64,000 bases of DNA from Rhizopus sp. PT2906 (GCA_025529335.1 JAMYHX010000211.1:1-64000), one strand, 5' to 3'; shown: positions 9,989 to 22,023, counted from the stretch's first letter. Numbers and translations: made by a program. The notes: generated by a model from the sequence alone, not told the origin.

Positions 9989-10912
9989 ATGTCAAAGCAA
10001 TCAAGTGACAATGATCCTAGTTCTGGAATAATTCGACGTAAGAGAGGAAGACCTAAAAAGCAACAGTCAATACAAGCATCAACGGCAAGTGTAGGAAAGA
10101 AAAGAGGAAGACCTCCAAAAGCACTGGTTGAAAAAAGAGAAAGGCCTCTTAAAGCACTGGTTGAAGAAAAAGAACAAGTAAATGAATCAGCTCCTCCTCG
10201 GAAAAGAGGTCGGCCTCGCAAGCATGCTCCAAAGGAAATAATAGCACCTGTTATTAGAGTGACCACTAGAGGTAGACCAAGAAAGAAGCCTAAAGTGCAA
10301 ACAGACGAAAAGAAGTCTAAAGTGAAAACAGATAAAAAGAAGCAAAAGGCTACAGTTGACTCTGGTGAAAGCTATCCAAAAGCAGGCTCTAAGAGAGGCA
10401 GACCAAGAAAGACTCCTAAAAAAGAGACTAAAGAAGAGACTAAAGAACCTATTTCGATACGTTCCAAACGAGAGCATCCATCCCAGGTTCCTAACATAAA
10501 GAAAAATACCCAGATTGATTCGAAGAAAAGAGGCAGGCCACGAAAGACACCGCTGGAAAACGATAAGGTTCAGGCAAAGAAAAAAGGAAGACCACCTAAA
10601 GCACTTGTTTCTGAAGAAAGCCAAACTGTAAGCCGTAAAAGAGGAAGACCACGTAAAGATGCTGCAAAGCCAAATAAATCACCAAAGTCAACGAAAAGCG
10701 AAGAAGATGATGATAGTAGTAGTATAGCAGATTTTAGTGAGCTCTTGAGTGATGAAGATGATGAAGAAGAAGAATTTGAACCTAATGAAGACTATCATTT
10801 CTCACATAGTCCTGGCAAGACGTATCATAAAAGAATAAAATTATTCAAGAAGTACAGAGAGCAAAGTGACATAGATTATGATATTAAAGCAAAAAAAGGC
10901 AAGCGAATGTAA
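9989..10912 (+). CDS. AT-hook chromatin protein with about eight hooks
   Basis: Intronless 307-residue frame starting MSKQSSDNDPSSG. Eight canonical AT-hooks are spread over residues about 15-225: KRGRPKK, KRGRPPK, KRGRPRK, TRGRPRK, KRGRPRK, KRGRPRK, KKGRPPK and KRGRPRK. A ninth, degenerate copy reads KRERPLK. Each binds the minor groove of AT-rich DNA. The linkers are Lys/Thr/Glu-rich, and the tail has an acidic block (SDEDDEEEEFEPNEDYHF) before a short basic end. This resembles an expanded HMGA-type architectural protein. There is no other enzymatic or reader domain. It starts 177 bp after the TMEM135-like gene. Confidence 0.85.
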   Translation: MSKQSSDNDPSSGIIRRKRGRPKKQQSIQASTASVGKKRGRPPKALVEKRERPLKALVEEKEQVNESAPPRKRGRPRKHAPKEIIAPVIRVTTRGRPRKKPKVQTDEKKSKVKTDKKKQKATVDSGESYPKAGSKRGRPRKTPKKETKEETKEPISIRSKREHPSQVPNIKKNTQIDSKKRGRPRKTPLENDKVQAKKKGRPPKALVSEESQTVSRKRGRPRKDAAKPNKSPKSTKSEEDDDSSSIADFSELLSDEDDEEEEFEPNEDYHFSHSPGKTYHKRIKLFKKYREQSDIDYDIKAKKGKRM

Positions 10913-11101
10913 AACTATGGACTCTTTTTGACCTTGTAATATTATCAGTGAAGATATAATGATACAACGGGAATGAGCTTGCAGTCAAAGTAGAGAATAA
11001 TTCCAATAAAGAGAGAAAGAGGGAGACATGTATCATAATATCATGTATATATGTATACGATCTTATTTCATAAAAAAGAATAAAACTATTGTGGTATATG
11101 C

Positions 11102-12748
11102 TTATGTTGTTGGTGGGGCTTGTTGATTTGCTGTCACTGTGGCCATTTGTCTCCATTTTCCATCATAACCTGCTGTCCAAAGCCTTAGTTTACCATCATC
11201 TCCAGATGAGGATAAGATAGTTCCAGTAACATTCCATTCAACTCTCCACACCTCTGCCTTGTGATCAGGAAAAGATGCGATGAGTTCAACGTTGAGTGGT
11301 TTATTCAACTGTTGTTGTGTAGGTGTTCCAGCAGGTGATATAGGCATTCGATTACTACCACTTCCCCTTTGTTGCTGAGCTTGCTGTGTAGATTCTGTTA
11401 TCTTGTAAATCCTAACATGTTGGTCCTTGGATGCAGTAGCTATTAATTGATAAGATCTTGCTAAGTTAGGTGCCCAACTGACATCATGAACCTCTTGTGT
11501 ATGTCCTGGTAATATCTCTCCCGGTATCCATCTATTGTGCCCATCATGTTTAAATATCTAATAAAAAAATTTCAATAACCCGTTTAAGTCATATGCTCCC
11601 TTTACTTACTCTTGCTCCCTTCTCTTTACCCAGTCCCGCGACCATCATGGCTGTATTCGATCTGTTGGGACACCAATCAATGCAATATCCGCTATCGGCA
11701 TCAATCGGACGATGAATACTACCTGCATTTGCTTGTTCCCCTATGCCTGCTGTCGAACTAGGAGATATTCCCTGAATGAATCCTGCAGTTGTACTTGTCA
11801 TCGTAGGCACATCAGGTACGCCCGGTGTAGATAAACCATGGCTTTTTATTGAACTTCCACTAGAACTTGTACTCTTGGTATTGACAGGTTGCTGAGGATG
11901 TTGTGATTGTGGCTGATACTGCTGCAACTGCTGTTGTAGCTGGGATTGATGTTGTTGCAGCTGTTGGAACTGTTGTTGGAGTTGGGATTGATAAGGTGAG
12001 GTCTGTTGCAGCTGCTGCTGAATCTGACCTTGTGGTTGCTGTTGAGGTAATGCTTGCTGACCTTGCGACTGCTGTCCTGCCGGTGGTGTGTTGGGGATAG
12101 ATGAAGATATTTCAAATTCTTCCATTTGTGACCATTGAGCGAGGTTTGTCGGCTCTAATGCTTCATATATTCTAACTATTCCATCTGAAGAGCATGTCGC
12201 CTATGTGTAAACAATAAATACATACAAACTGACGGAAGATAACTGTGTGTATCATACCAATCGTAACGAATTTGGTGTAGGGGCAAATGATATGTCGAGT
12301 ACTGCACCTCTTGATTCAACCAGTCGAAACCTTTCAATCCATCTCTTTTGGCTGTTTCTAGGCTCTTTATTTAAAAACAAATTGTATCAATGTTGACGTA
12401 TACATTCATAGAGCGTATATGTGTGTATGGTTCACATCCATCGGTTTGCATTGACATCTTACCTGCTGGCTGTTCCTCCCAAATCTTGACTTGCCTATCA
12501 AAGGAGCAACTGGCAATGACTTGACCGTACTCTGGTCTGGCCCAAATTGCTTTTAGAATGGACGAGTCATGGGCTTTCCAGGAGTCACTTAGTTCCCAAA
12601 CTGAACAATCCTCACGTTCTACAAAATCCCATACTTTTAATTTCTGATCAGAGGAACAAGTAACAAGCCTCTTGCCATAGAAATCATAGGCTACGTCGTG
12701 TATTAAATCCTCATGACCAGTATCAAATTTCGTTAGACTGCTTGTCAT
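11102..12748 (-). CDS. SEH1: Nucleoporin SEH1 (WD40) with glutamine-rich insertion
   Basis: Four exons (about 12748-12461, 12362-12256, 12200-11611, 11558-11102) join in frame. The start MTSSLTKFDTGHEDLIHDVA and WD blades such as LVTCSSDQKLKVWDF, VIASCSFDRQVKIWEEQ, LATCSSDGIVRIYEA, LIATASKDQHVRIYK and LSSSGDDGKLRLW identify Seh1. It acts in the Nup84/Y complex of the nuclear pore and in the vacuolar SEA/GATOR complex. Odd feature: between blade 3 (LEPTNLAQWSQMEEFEI) and SGYCIDWCPN lies about 130 residues of Gln-rich and Ser/Thr-rich low-complexity sequence (11650-12115) absent from typical Seh1. It is divergent with KRE33 across 561 bp. Confidence 0.9.
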
Positions 12749-13309
12749 TTTGTATTGTGAAAGGAGTATGGTCAATTGGCTGTACTTTAACAGATCCAAT
12801 TCAACTCAGCCATGCAAATCTCTCCAGCATATTACAAATATGATACGGTGAAGGTGGATAATTTTTACATTGCATTCTAGTCGTATAACTTTCACTCATA
12901 TGAATCTTTGGACTTGTAATTAAGCAATGGTAGGTCCACACACGTCTCATTATGCTGTGCGATTAACAATAGATGTAATTTCTATTTTTCTGTAATAAAA
13001 GTTTATTGTTTTGGAACCAAATAAGAGAAAGACTTTTGATTTTCTTTTTATACAAAAGCATAAGCTCATGTCACACACTATCTCTCTCTGTTGATATTTA
13101 TGAAGTTGATTAGTTTATTTAGCCAAGTCTGCTTTGCTGTGAATGCATATAGAAAGCGCTGTATGCCCTGAAAGCCATTACCATAATTGGAAGCTATTGT
13201 GACAGGCTTTACTTGATTCATTCCGCGCCACCTGTCGCTTGCAAAGTAAAAATGCAAAAAGCCCCACTGTTCCTTTCCATAGTTGTGATAATCAGCCTCT
13301 TTTTATTCA
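12749..13309. promoter_or_regulatory. Divergent promoter region of SEH1 and KRE33
   Basis: The 561-bp gap separates the SEH1 start (minus strand) from the KRE33 start (plus strand), so it must hold both promoters. I see no clear TATA box for either. Nothing gene-like was found in it. Confidence 0.5.
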
Positions 13310-16300
13310 ATGGTCAAGAAAGTTGTTGATTCTCGTGTACATACACTTATCAAAAACTGTGTGCAAACAAAGCATAGATCGTTCTTTGTAATTGTTGGTG
13401 ATAAAGGAAGAGATCAGGTAGAGAGTTTTACTTTGATCAAGATCAACAAAAAAATTAATTGACAGCTTAGGTCGTAAACTTACATTGGCTTTTATCTCAA
13501 GCCCAAGTTACCTCTCGTCCTTCAGTATTATGGTGCTATAAGAAAGAACTTGGATTCACAAGGTACAGACAATAATAGAGTCTGCTTTGCACATATTAAC
13601 TTGTTCTTTTCTAGTCATCGAAAGAAGCGTGAAGCTAAAATCAAAAAAGATATTAAGCGAGGAATCAGAGAAGTCAATCAAGAAGACCCCTTTGAGCTAT
13701 TTATCACTGTTACCAATATTCGTTATACATATTATAAAGAAACACAAAAGATTCTCGGTAATACTTATGGAATGTGTATTCTCCAAGATTTCGAAGCAAT
13801 CACACCAAATACATTGGCTCGTACTATTGAAACTGTCGAAGGTGGAGGTATGGTCGTACTCTTATTGAAGAGCATGAGCTCTCTTAAGCAATTATACACA
13901 ATGACCATGGTAAGAATAATAGCAGCCCAAACCAATATATGTGTTCCTGACAGTTCCATATAGGATGTACATAGTAGATATCGTACTGAAGCACATAACG
14001 ATGTTGTTGCTCGATTTAACGAACGTTTCATCTTATCTCTCACCTCATGCGAAACTTGTTTGGTTGTGGATGACGAGTTAAATGTCTTGCCAATTAGTAT
14101 GGGCAAGAATGTGAAGCCTCTTGCAGTGAAAGCATCAGATGAACAATCACCAGAAGAAATCGAACTTGCAGAGTTGAAGGAATCTTTAAAGGAAACAGAG
14201 CCTGTAGCTTCTCTCGTCAAGAACGCTCGTACGATTGATCAAGCAAAGGCAGTTTTGACCTTTATTGAAGCTATTTCTGAAAAATCACTTCGCAGCACTG
14301 TTGCTTTAACGGCTGCTCGTGGTCGTGGTAAGTCTGCTGCTCTTGGTATTGCTATGGCATCAGCTGTTGCATATGGATACTCCAATATCTTTGTTACATC
14401 ACCCAGCCCTGAAAATTTAAAGACGTTATTCGAATTCGTATTTAAAACTTTTGATGCACTTGGCTATGAAGAACACCTTGACTACGATATTGTGCAATCT
14501 ACCAACCCCGAATTCAACAAGGCCATTGTCCGAGTGAACATATTCAAACAACATCGTCAAACAATTCAATATATTCAACCTCAAGATGCACACGTCCTTG
14601 GTCAGGCTGAATTGGTTGTTATTGATGAAGCTGCGGCTATTCCTTTACCTCTGGTACGTAAGCTCTTGGGACCTTACCTTGTCTTTATGGCTTCCACTAT
14701 CAACGGTTATGAAGGTACCGGTCGCTCTCTTTCTTTGAAGCTGATTCAACAATTACGTGAACAATCACGAGGCATTGTTGGAAAGAAGACAGATGATGAT
14801 ACAGATGGAATTGTTGTAGGACGAAACATGGAAGTCAAAAAGACCGAAGGCTCCATGTCTTTAGGCGGCCGTACTCTGAAAGAAGTCAAACTTGAAGAGC
14901 CTATTCGTTATGCTCCTAATGACCCAGTCGAGAAATGGTTAAACAAGGTTCTGTGCTTGGATGCCAACATTGTTTCCAAGAACATTCAAGGTTGTCCTCA
15001 TCCCTCAGAATGTGAGCTGTATTATGTCAACCGTGATACGCTATTCTCATACCACCCTGTTTCGGAAACATTCTTACAACGTATGATGTCCCTTTATGTA
15101 GCAAGTCACTACAAGAACTCGCCTAATGATTTACAATTAATGAGTGATGCGCCCGCACATCATCTATTCGTATTGCTCCCTCCAGTGAACGAAAAGACTA
15201 GCAGTTTACCTGATCCCCTGGTTGTTATTCAAGTATGTCTCGAAGGTGAGATTTCTCGTCAAACTGTCATGAACTCTCTTGCTCGCGGTCAGCGTCCTGC
15301 AGGTGATATGATCCCCTGGTTGATTGCTCAGCAATACCAAGATGATGACTTTGCAAGCTTATCCGGTGCTCGTGTCGTCCGAATTGCCACACATCCAGAC
15401 TATGCAAAGATGGGATATGGTTCTAGAGCACTCGAGCTCCTCACATCCTTCTATCAAGGAAAGGTCTCTAGCTTGAGCGAAAGTTCTGGCTTAGAGGAAG
15501 ATGCATTACCTCGCGTTGAAGACTATGAATTAGAAAATGCAAACATCAAGACAGAGCAAATCAAGGTCCGTGATCCTAGCAAAATGCCAGCTCTTCTTAC
15601 AAAAATCAGTGAAAAGCCTTCTCATCGTCTTGATTATCTCGGTGTCTCTTATGGTCTTACTCCTGCTCTTCACAAATTCTGGAAGCGTGCTGGTTTTGTT
15701 CCTCTGTACATGCGTCAAACTGCCAACGATTTGACAGGAGAACATACCTGCGTGATGATCAAAGCATTGACAGATACTCAAGATGCTCGTGTAGCAAATT
15801 CAGCATGGTTGGATGCTTTTGCTCGTGATTTCTCAAAGCGTTTCATCCACCTACTCTCATACAACTTCCGCGACTTTACTGCAGTCAATGCACTCAGTGT
15901 TCTTGATGCGGCAAAGCAAGGTGAAGACCCTGAAGCCGAAGGAGAAAAGCAGTTGGACAAGGAAAGATTGCATACATTGTTTAGTCCTTATGACTTGAAG
16001 CGTTTAGAATCTTATGCTAACAACATGGTTGACTACCATGTTATCCTTGATATGATTCCTACCATTGCCGAACTTTACTTTAGAGGCGAGATGCCTGCTG
16101 ATATCAAGCTTTCAGGCGTTCAAAGCGCCATTTTACTTGGTATCGGTCTGCAACGCAAATCTGTAGATGATCTTCAGAAAGAGTTATCTTTGGCAAGCAA
16201 CCAAGTTTTGGCCTTATTTGTAAAGATTGTGAAAAAGTTCTCTCAGTATTTTACGAAAGTTGAAGAAAAGGCAATTGAAGCGTCTATTCCCAAGCCATCT

Positions 16301-16687
16301 AAAAAAGAGACTAGCGATGAGAGTGGTAAACGTGATATAGCAGATGAAGAGGCGTGGCAACCACTGGCGGAAGATGTGGATGAAGACTTGGAGAAGGCTG
16401 GTAATGAAGTGCTGGATGAATTAAAGGCCAAGCAAAGAGAGTTGATTGATTCTCTTGATCTATCAAAATATGCTATTGGAGGTACAGACGACGACTGGGC
16501 AGCAGCCGAACAACGAGTAAAGTCCTTGTCTTCTGGAAAGAAAACTGGAGTTAACTCGGTGATAAGTATAAAGAACGAGAAATCATCAAAGAAGAGAAAA
16601 TTAGAAAGTGCACAACAGCTTGCTGAGAAAGAAAAGAAGCGTCAGGAAGGCAAGATTAAGCTTTCAAAGAAAGCAAGAAAATCATAG
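13310..16687 (+). CDS. KRE33: RNA cytidine acetyltransferase KRE33/NAT10
   Basis: Four exons (13310-13417, 13471-13562, 13615-13909, 13964-16687) give 1072 residues, close to yeast Kre33. The true start is MVKKVVDSRVHTLIKNCVQT, before the first long open frame. Landmarks in order are the N-terminal TmcA-like region (SHRKKREAKIKKDIKRG, GNTYGMCILQDFEA), the helicase/ATPase with P-loop ARGRGKSAALG and VVIDEAAAIPLP, and STINGYEGTGRSLSLKL. The GNAT acetyltransferase follows (VVRIATHPDYAKMGYGSRAL, LGVSYGL), with the tRNA-binding C-terminal part and a Lys-rich nucleolar tail. It makes N4-acetylcytidine in 18S rRNA and, with Tan1, in tRNA, and is needed for small-subunit maturation. Confidence 0.95.
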
Positions 16688-17013
16688 ATAAAATAAAATT
16701 TTTTGGTTAACATTATAGAACAAAAAGATTGATATTTTTACCCCGGACCATTAATTTATAATTTCTCTTTCTGCTTCCCTACATGTTCAGATTCGGAAAT
16801 CTCGACATTTCTGAAAAAGAAGTGTTTTATGAAAGTGAGCACACTGTAGGCTTAGTCAATTTAAAACCTATCTCTTTGTAAAGTTGCTTTTTATAGTATT
16901 GATATAGTTGCTTATTATGATTAAAATAGTGGCCGTAGGCGTGATGCGCGTTATTGATCATGAAACTATAAAGTAACTTGTGTAATATAGACGTATTAGT
17001 TGTTCCTAAGCGT
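16688..17013. other. Intergenic region
   Basis: 3' flank of KRE33 followed by sequence upstream of the decayed ORF at 17014. A TATA-like CTATAAAG occurs near 16974-16981. A minus-strand ORF at 16827-17090 shows no protein-like features. Confidence 0.3.
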
Positions 17014-17413
17014 ATGGCACTTCGATACTCTGATCTACTTGAGAAAGAGGTACAGTCATTTACTTTTTCATTTGAGCAATAATTCATCAAGTGCGTAGAT
17101 AGTTGATCTTACTCTGTCAGCAAGACGCATAAGTGAAGCAATATCACAATTGTATCCTGAAACAAAAGAGGGATTAGTATGGTTATTTCAAGATGGAATA
17201 GATGCTGGTCAAACAGTAATAAAAAAAAAAAAAGACACAAGTCAAAGCACCTTTACTAAAAAAAAAGCCTCTCTAGGTCCCACACGTTCATTTACATCTA
17301 ATACCAAAAAGATTCATAGATTGGTGCAGAGATGGCCAAGATCGTAACAATAGAAGCATGCTAGAGATGGAAAATGAGGCTAAGCTGTTGAGGGATCTAT
17401 TGAATGAAGTTTA
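17014..17413 (+). pseudogene. Probable decayed small gene, unknown family
   Basis: Three protein-like segments lie in order: MALRYSDLLEKE from 17014, followed by a good donor (GTACAG); RISEAISQLYPETKEGLVWL with FQDGIDAGQTV from about 17128; and RDGQDRNNRSMLEMENEAKL with LRDLLNEV ending at a stop near 17413. The segments are in different frames. No splice choice I tried joins them, and a 13-A run lies between the second and third. Either small indels have broken the gene or the intron structure is unusual. I do not recognise the family. Confidence 0.35.
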
Positions 17414-17559
17414 ATAATGATATCTGCATAGCTTATGCAAACATATTTACAATGCAAATCAGTGATCCACTGTTGTACAATTTTCCTTCTTAATCGTTTA
17501 ACCCGGCTTATTGAAAGAATAATTTTTGTTTCTTTTTCTGTATTTTTTATATTTTTTAA

Positions 17560-20500
17560 ATGACAACGACAGCAGTCAGGTAACTATGACAACCTAATCC
17601 TTTGACTTGCTGACAAACATGACCCTTTTTTTTTTCTCTTTCTCCCCCAGAGTAGCATTGAGGATCAGGCCGTCCCATAATGACGAAAAGGATTGCTTGA
17701 GAATAGCCGATGACGGAAACACAGTCTACTTGGGAACTGACAGGGCCTTTCACTTTGACTTTGTTTATCCTTCCCACGCAACACAAGAACAAGTTTATGA
17801 ATCTAGTATTCCACCCTTGTTGACTAGTTTTATTGAAGGGTAAGCTAAGAAACAATTGTGCCTGAAAAATGAGTGAAACCTAACTCCGTTTCCCTATTTC
17901 CTGCTCTTAACAGAAAGAACGTAACTATCTTGGCTTATGGGTATTTCTTAAATGAACCTTTGGAGTTATTTTTTTTTTATTCATAAGAAATTATGTAGAC
18001 AAACAGGTTCTGGAAAAACCTATAGCATGGGGACCGGGTCAGAACCTTATATAAATTCAGACAATCAAGGTATCATCCATCGCTTTGCTCACTCACTCTT
18101 TGGAATGATGAAGCAGCAGACAGAGAATTACAAGTATCAAGTCTATGTTTCTTATCTTGAGTTATACAATGAAGAGATCAATGATTTATTAATCACTAAA
18201 AACGATACCGAACAGCATCCATCTATAAGAGAGGACACACAGGGAAGAATTTACTGGGCAAATGTTAAAGAGGAAAATGTACAAACAGCTGAAGAGTTAT
18301 TAAGGTAATAAAAGATAAAAAAGGGTTCTTTATCTTTGCTGTAATGCATGGCTTTTAGGTGCCTAAGGAAGGGCTCTCTGCATAGAGCTACAGGAACGAC
18401 TGAATTAAACGCCTCTTCTTCTCGTTCTCATGCTATCTTTTCTGTCATACTAAAGCAACAATTTCTTAAGGATGAAAGAGCCTTGGAAGAAGCAGTTGAT
18501 GATAATGAATCGATTAAACGTCTTGTTTCAAAGTTTCATTTTGTGGACCTGGCAGGTTCAGAAAGAGTAAAAAGAAATAATAGGGAGCATGTACCATAAC
18601 CTAATTACCTTTTCTTTAGCTCAAAAAAACAAACGCTTTAGGCGATCGACAAAAAGAGGGAATATCGATCAACTCTGGATTATTAGCTCTGGGGAACGTT
18701 ATTTCAGCTTTGGCTGAGAGAAGAATATCTACTTCTTCCTCCATCATACCACAACCACATATACCCTATAGGGATAGCAAGCTAACTCGACTATTACAGG
18801 ATAGTTTAGGAGGGAATAGTAATACACTCATGTTAGCCTGCGTCAGTTCTTCAGAATCAGATTACGCAGAAACACTCAATACGTTAAAATACGCAAACCG
18901 AGCACGTAATATCCAAAACAGAGTCGAGATAAACCACGAGTATAACGAAGGCAGTGCTGACGAACTACGTTATTTACGAACACAAGTCGCTCGACTCAAG
19001 ATGCAGGTATCCGTACTAAGCGATATAAACAGCAATCATACCTTAGAGGATCAAGTGAAGGTGTTGAAGGAAGAAATGAATGCCATTAGAACCTATGTTC
19101 ATAGATTGACGAATGAATTGGTTCAAACTAAAAGTGAAAAAGATACACTAGCATTGCAATTAAACGGCGCTCAGGGCAACATTGAACCACACCCTATCAT
19201 ACAAGATTATGCCTCCCAAGTGGAAGCCCTGAAACTTCAGGTGGCTGAAACGCAGATGAAATTTGAAGCGGCTAACAACGCCTTGAACGAAACGTCGCTA
19301 AGCAAACGAATCTCGAATTCTTCGTCAACTAGTCACCTTCATGACCTAAAGAAATACAATATGAAACAACAACATCATGTATCAACATCTACAGGAAGAC
19401 GTCTCATTAAGAGAAAGCATTCTATAAAAATAAAGCCAATATTCTCACCTGTACATAAGCATAAAAAGAACCATCAAGGTTTAGAAAACAACATTGACGA
19501 ATTTATTGGTCTGTTACAAAAGGAATATGACAAGGTAAATATGATATAAGAAGAAATATAATTGAAAATAGAGAAATATAAAAAGAAGGGGGGAAAGAAA
19601 GGGAGGGGCGTTTTTGTTGATTCTAAATTTTACTTAGCACACATGCAACTTTATGATCACAGTCCACAGATGAAACTATACTGCATGACAGCGTCGAAGC
19701 GACCCTTGAAAGCTTTTTATCTTCTTCCTCTCGTCAAGAAGACTTTGGCGAAAATAATAGGCACATGCGTCTTCCTTCACCTCCTCCTTACAGTTGTCCA
19801 TCGCCTCCTGGAGATACTCTATTTGATGATGAAGAGGATAGATTAGAAGCCCTTGTAAGTTTCATTAGATATAATACGCATGTACACACCATTGATGAAC
19901 ATACATGAGGATAGGACGTACCTGCTTGGTCTGATGAATCCAAAGGTGACCTGATCAAACGATCATCCATATCTGTTGATTCCATGTGGGATGATACAGA
20001 TAGCTCAATCACGACTTCCTATCTCAATTCAAGTACAGCTGATATACCAACAATTACAGCATCCACTAGCTACAACAAACTAAAGAATGATAGAAAGCAC
20101 AACAAGAAACTACTAAAAATGCTCCACCAAGTTCAGGCAGACCTTTTGGTCAAAAAAGAGCTCGTGGGACAGCTAGAAAAGACAGAGGACCTATACACAC
20201 AGATGAGGACAAATTACGAAGGCAAGCTGAACGAACTCAAGGAGCATCTTTTAGAAATACAGAAAGAAAGGGATGCAGCCCTCAAACAAAAGGTTGCATC
20301 CTCTGCAGTAAGTCCTCCCGTAAGAGAACGTCCTCAGAGCGTGATGCAATTAAGAGAGAATAAGCAAGCACAAGAGCTGCGGTCTCAATACGAAGTCAAG
20401 TTGAAGCATTTGATAGCCGAAAACCAAGAATTACGTAAAAAGAATACACAATTGACGCAAGCCAATCGTACAGCACGAGTGAAGTCAGATTCAATCATCC

Positions 20501-20907
20501 GTCAACTGCAAACCGATATAGAAAGACTACGTACACAAAAGAAACAGTTGACAAAGAGTCTAAAAGTAGAGGCAGATCGTGCTAGAGAAGCAGCCATAGG
20601 CTATGAACGAGAAATACAGCAATTGAAACGTAGAGAACTCGCAGCATTGGATGCCAAGAGTAAGCTAGAGCAGGCGAATGAGGCTCAAAGCCAACTGATA
20701 CAAAAACGCACCGAAGAAACAGCGGCTGCAAACGCTCAAATGCGTCAACTTGTCAATACATTAAGAAAAGCGTCCAATGCAGGAACTTATTTGAGCGAAG
20801 CCAACCTCGAAAAAATATTAAATGGTACATTCACACCAACACCAACGCCAGCAAGGCCTACTAAGCGTAGATCGACTATCATTGGAGCTGGTACACAGGC
20901 TCTGTAA
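17560..20907 (+). CDS. Kinesin-4 family motor (KIF4/KLP-like)
   Basis: Eight or so exons give roughly 940 residues. Exon 1 is only 20 nt (MTTTAV) and joins [12 protein letters not shown] across a 70-nt intron. The motor shows the P-loop [14 protein letters not shown] (split by an intron after AYG), switch [12 protein letters not shown], switch II VDLAGSE, the GNVISALAE helix and [34 protein letters not shown] follows, the Kinesin-4 neck signature. Long coiled coils follow, with a Ser/Pro-rich break near 19690-20010. A 127-nt intron after residue YDK ends at GATCACAG, the only acceptor restoring frame. Kinesin-4 motors walk to plus ends and regulate microtubule length and the spindle midzone. 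The tail lacks an obvious Cys-rich motif. Confidence 0.9.
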
Positions 20908-21498
20908 AGTCCAAGGAGAACTATGTGTCTCATTGTTGATATATTAAAAATCTTGAAACATTCATTGCATAACAATTCGCCAACAATAAACTACGTTCTA
21001 TTCCACCCTTTTTTTTATATTGATCAGTTACCATGGACAAGAATGTCGGTACATCTATATTGTTGTAACACCTTAAATAAGGGACATATTCCACACTATA
21101 ACTATAAAGTAAACCTTTATTTTTTTTTTCTTTGATGATCATAAATTGCTACCGTGAGCATTGTATATAAAAACTTTACTATAAGCTTTGTTCACTTGAT
21201 TGACCTTGAGCTAGAATAAAAGTATTTTCGTGATAGCCACCTGATGCTTTCTTTCAAATGGCAACGGCTACTATGCTTAGTGCTACAGCAAAAAGTCTCC
21301 ATTGGATACTTTATTGTCCTATTAAGTGGCTTGGACGCGACAGACGTGTGTCTGGTCGAATATATAAAGTTGAAAGATATTTATAAAAGACAAGATTTGA
21401 TTCATCCAAGGGTGGCAAGGAATTAAGTGTTTATTACAAAGAAAAGAATTCGAAATTTGATCTTTGAAAAGTTAGAGAGAGAGAGAGCTTGTGAGCAT
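20908..21498. other. Intergenic region with (GA) microsatellite
   Basis: Convergent 3' flanks of the kinesin and the metallothionein gene. A short GA run lies near 21474-21487 just downstream of the metallothionein stop. A 60-codon plus-strand ORF at 21244-21426 has no support. Confidence 0.3.
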
Positions 21499-21626
21499 TT
21501 ATTTCTTGCATGAGCAGGAGGCACAGGTGCATTTGTCACCACAGTTTCTATTAAGAACTCTTAGACCCAACACTCTTCATCATTCACCTCTAAAACTTAC
21601 CCGCAGCAGCCGTCGTTGTTTTGCAT
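21499..21626 (-). CDS. Metallothionein, 24 residues, one intron
   Basis: Exon 1 (21626-21601, 26 nt) and exon 2 (21547-21499, 49 nt) join across a 53-nt intron with GTAAGT donor and TTAATAG acceptor. The 24-residue peptide starts MQNNDGCCGN and ends CSCKK. It has seven Cys in the pattern CC-x2-C-x3-C-x-C-x2-C-x-C, no aromatic residue and no His. Small fungal Cu-metallothioneins such as the Neurospora one (about 25 residues, seven Cys in CxC pairs) have the same design. It presumably binds Cu(I) through thiolates and buffers copper in the cytosol. A TATA-like ACTATAAAAAC (minus strand, about 21702-21711) sits some 75 bp upstream. It is too short for ordinary ORF calling. Confidence 0.82.
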
Positions 21627-22023
21627 GTTTTGATTTGTCTTGAAAATAAAGTTTTCTGAGGGGAGGAAAGAAAAGAAAAAAAGAAAGAGGTAAAAGGCGT
21701 GTTTTTATAGTTTTGCGCAAGGTTAGATATTAGTCACATGTGTACATGATCAGGGTCGGATTAAGAGTCTTGTGGGACATGCTTAATCAAATCAAATAGA
21801 AAGATTGAGGTGAATACGGTGCATCTTGTGATGACTTATATGCTCTCCTTTTGCATTTAAGCTCTGCTTATGACTCAAAGCGTACATGCATTACTCATTC
21901 ACAGCCAAAAAAAACAAAAAAAAAAACAGGTGATTAATCCTCTCCTTGTTGGTCTGCTTGATGGGTCATTTTTAAACATGTTTATTACATCTTTTTCTTT
22001 TCTATACAGTGTTTTATTGTCCA
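21627..22023. promoter_or_regulatory. Metallothionein promoter side and RSM7 3' flank
   Basis: Read on the minus strand, this holds the metallothionein promoter: a purine-rich tract (CTTTCTTTTTTTCTTTTC on the minus strand, about 21660-21690), a TATA-like box near 21702-21711 and TTGCGCAAAACT just upstream. No validated copper-response element could be called. The RSM7 stop lies at the far end. Confidence 0.45.

Noticed and set aside
9826..10266. Long minus-strand ORFs antisense to the AT-hook gene
   Set aside because: Mirror of the Lys/Arg-rich repeat coding; Ser/Phe/Leu-rich shadow composition.
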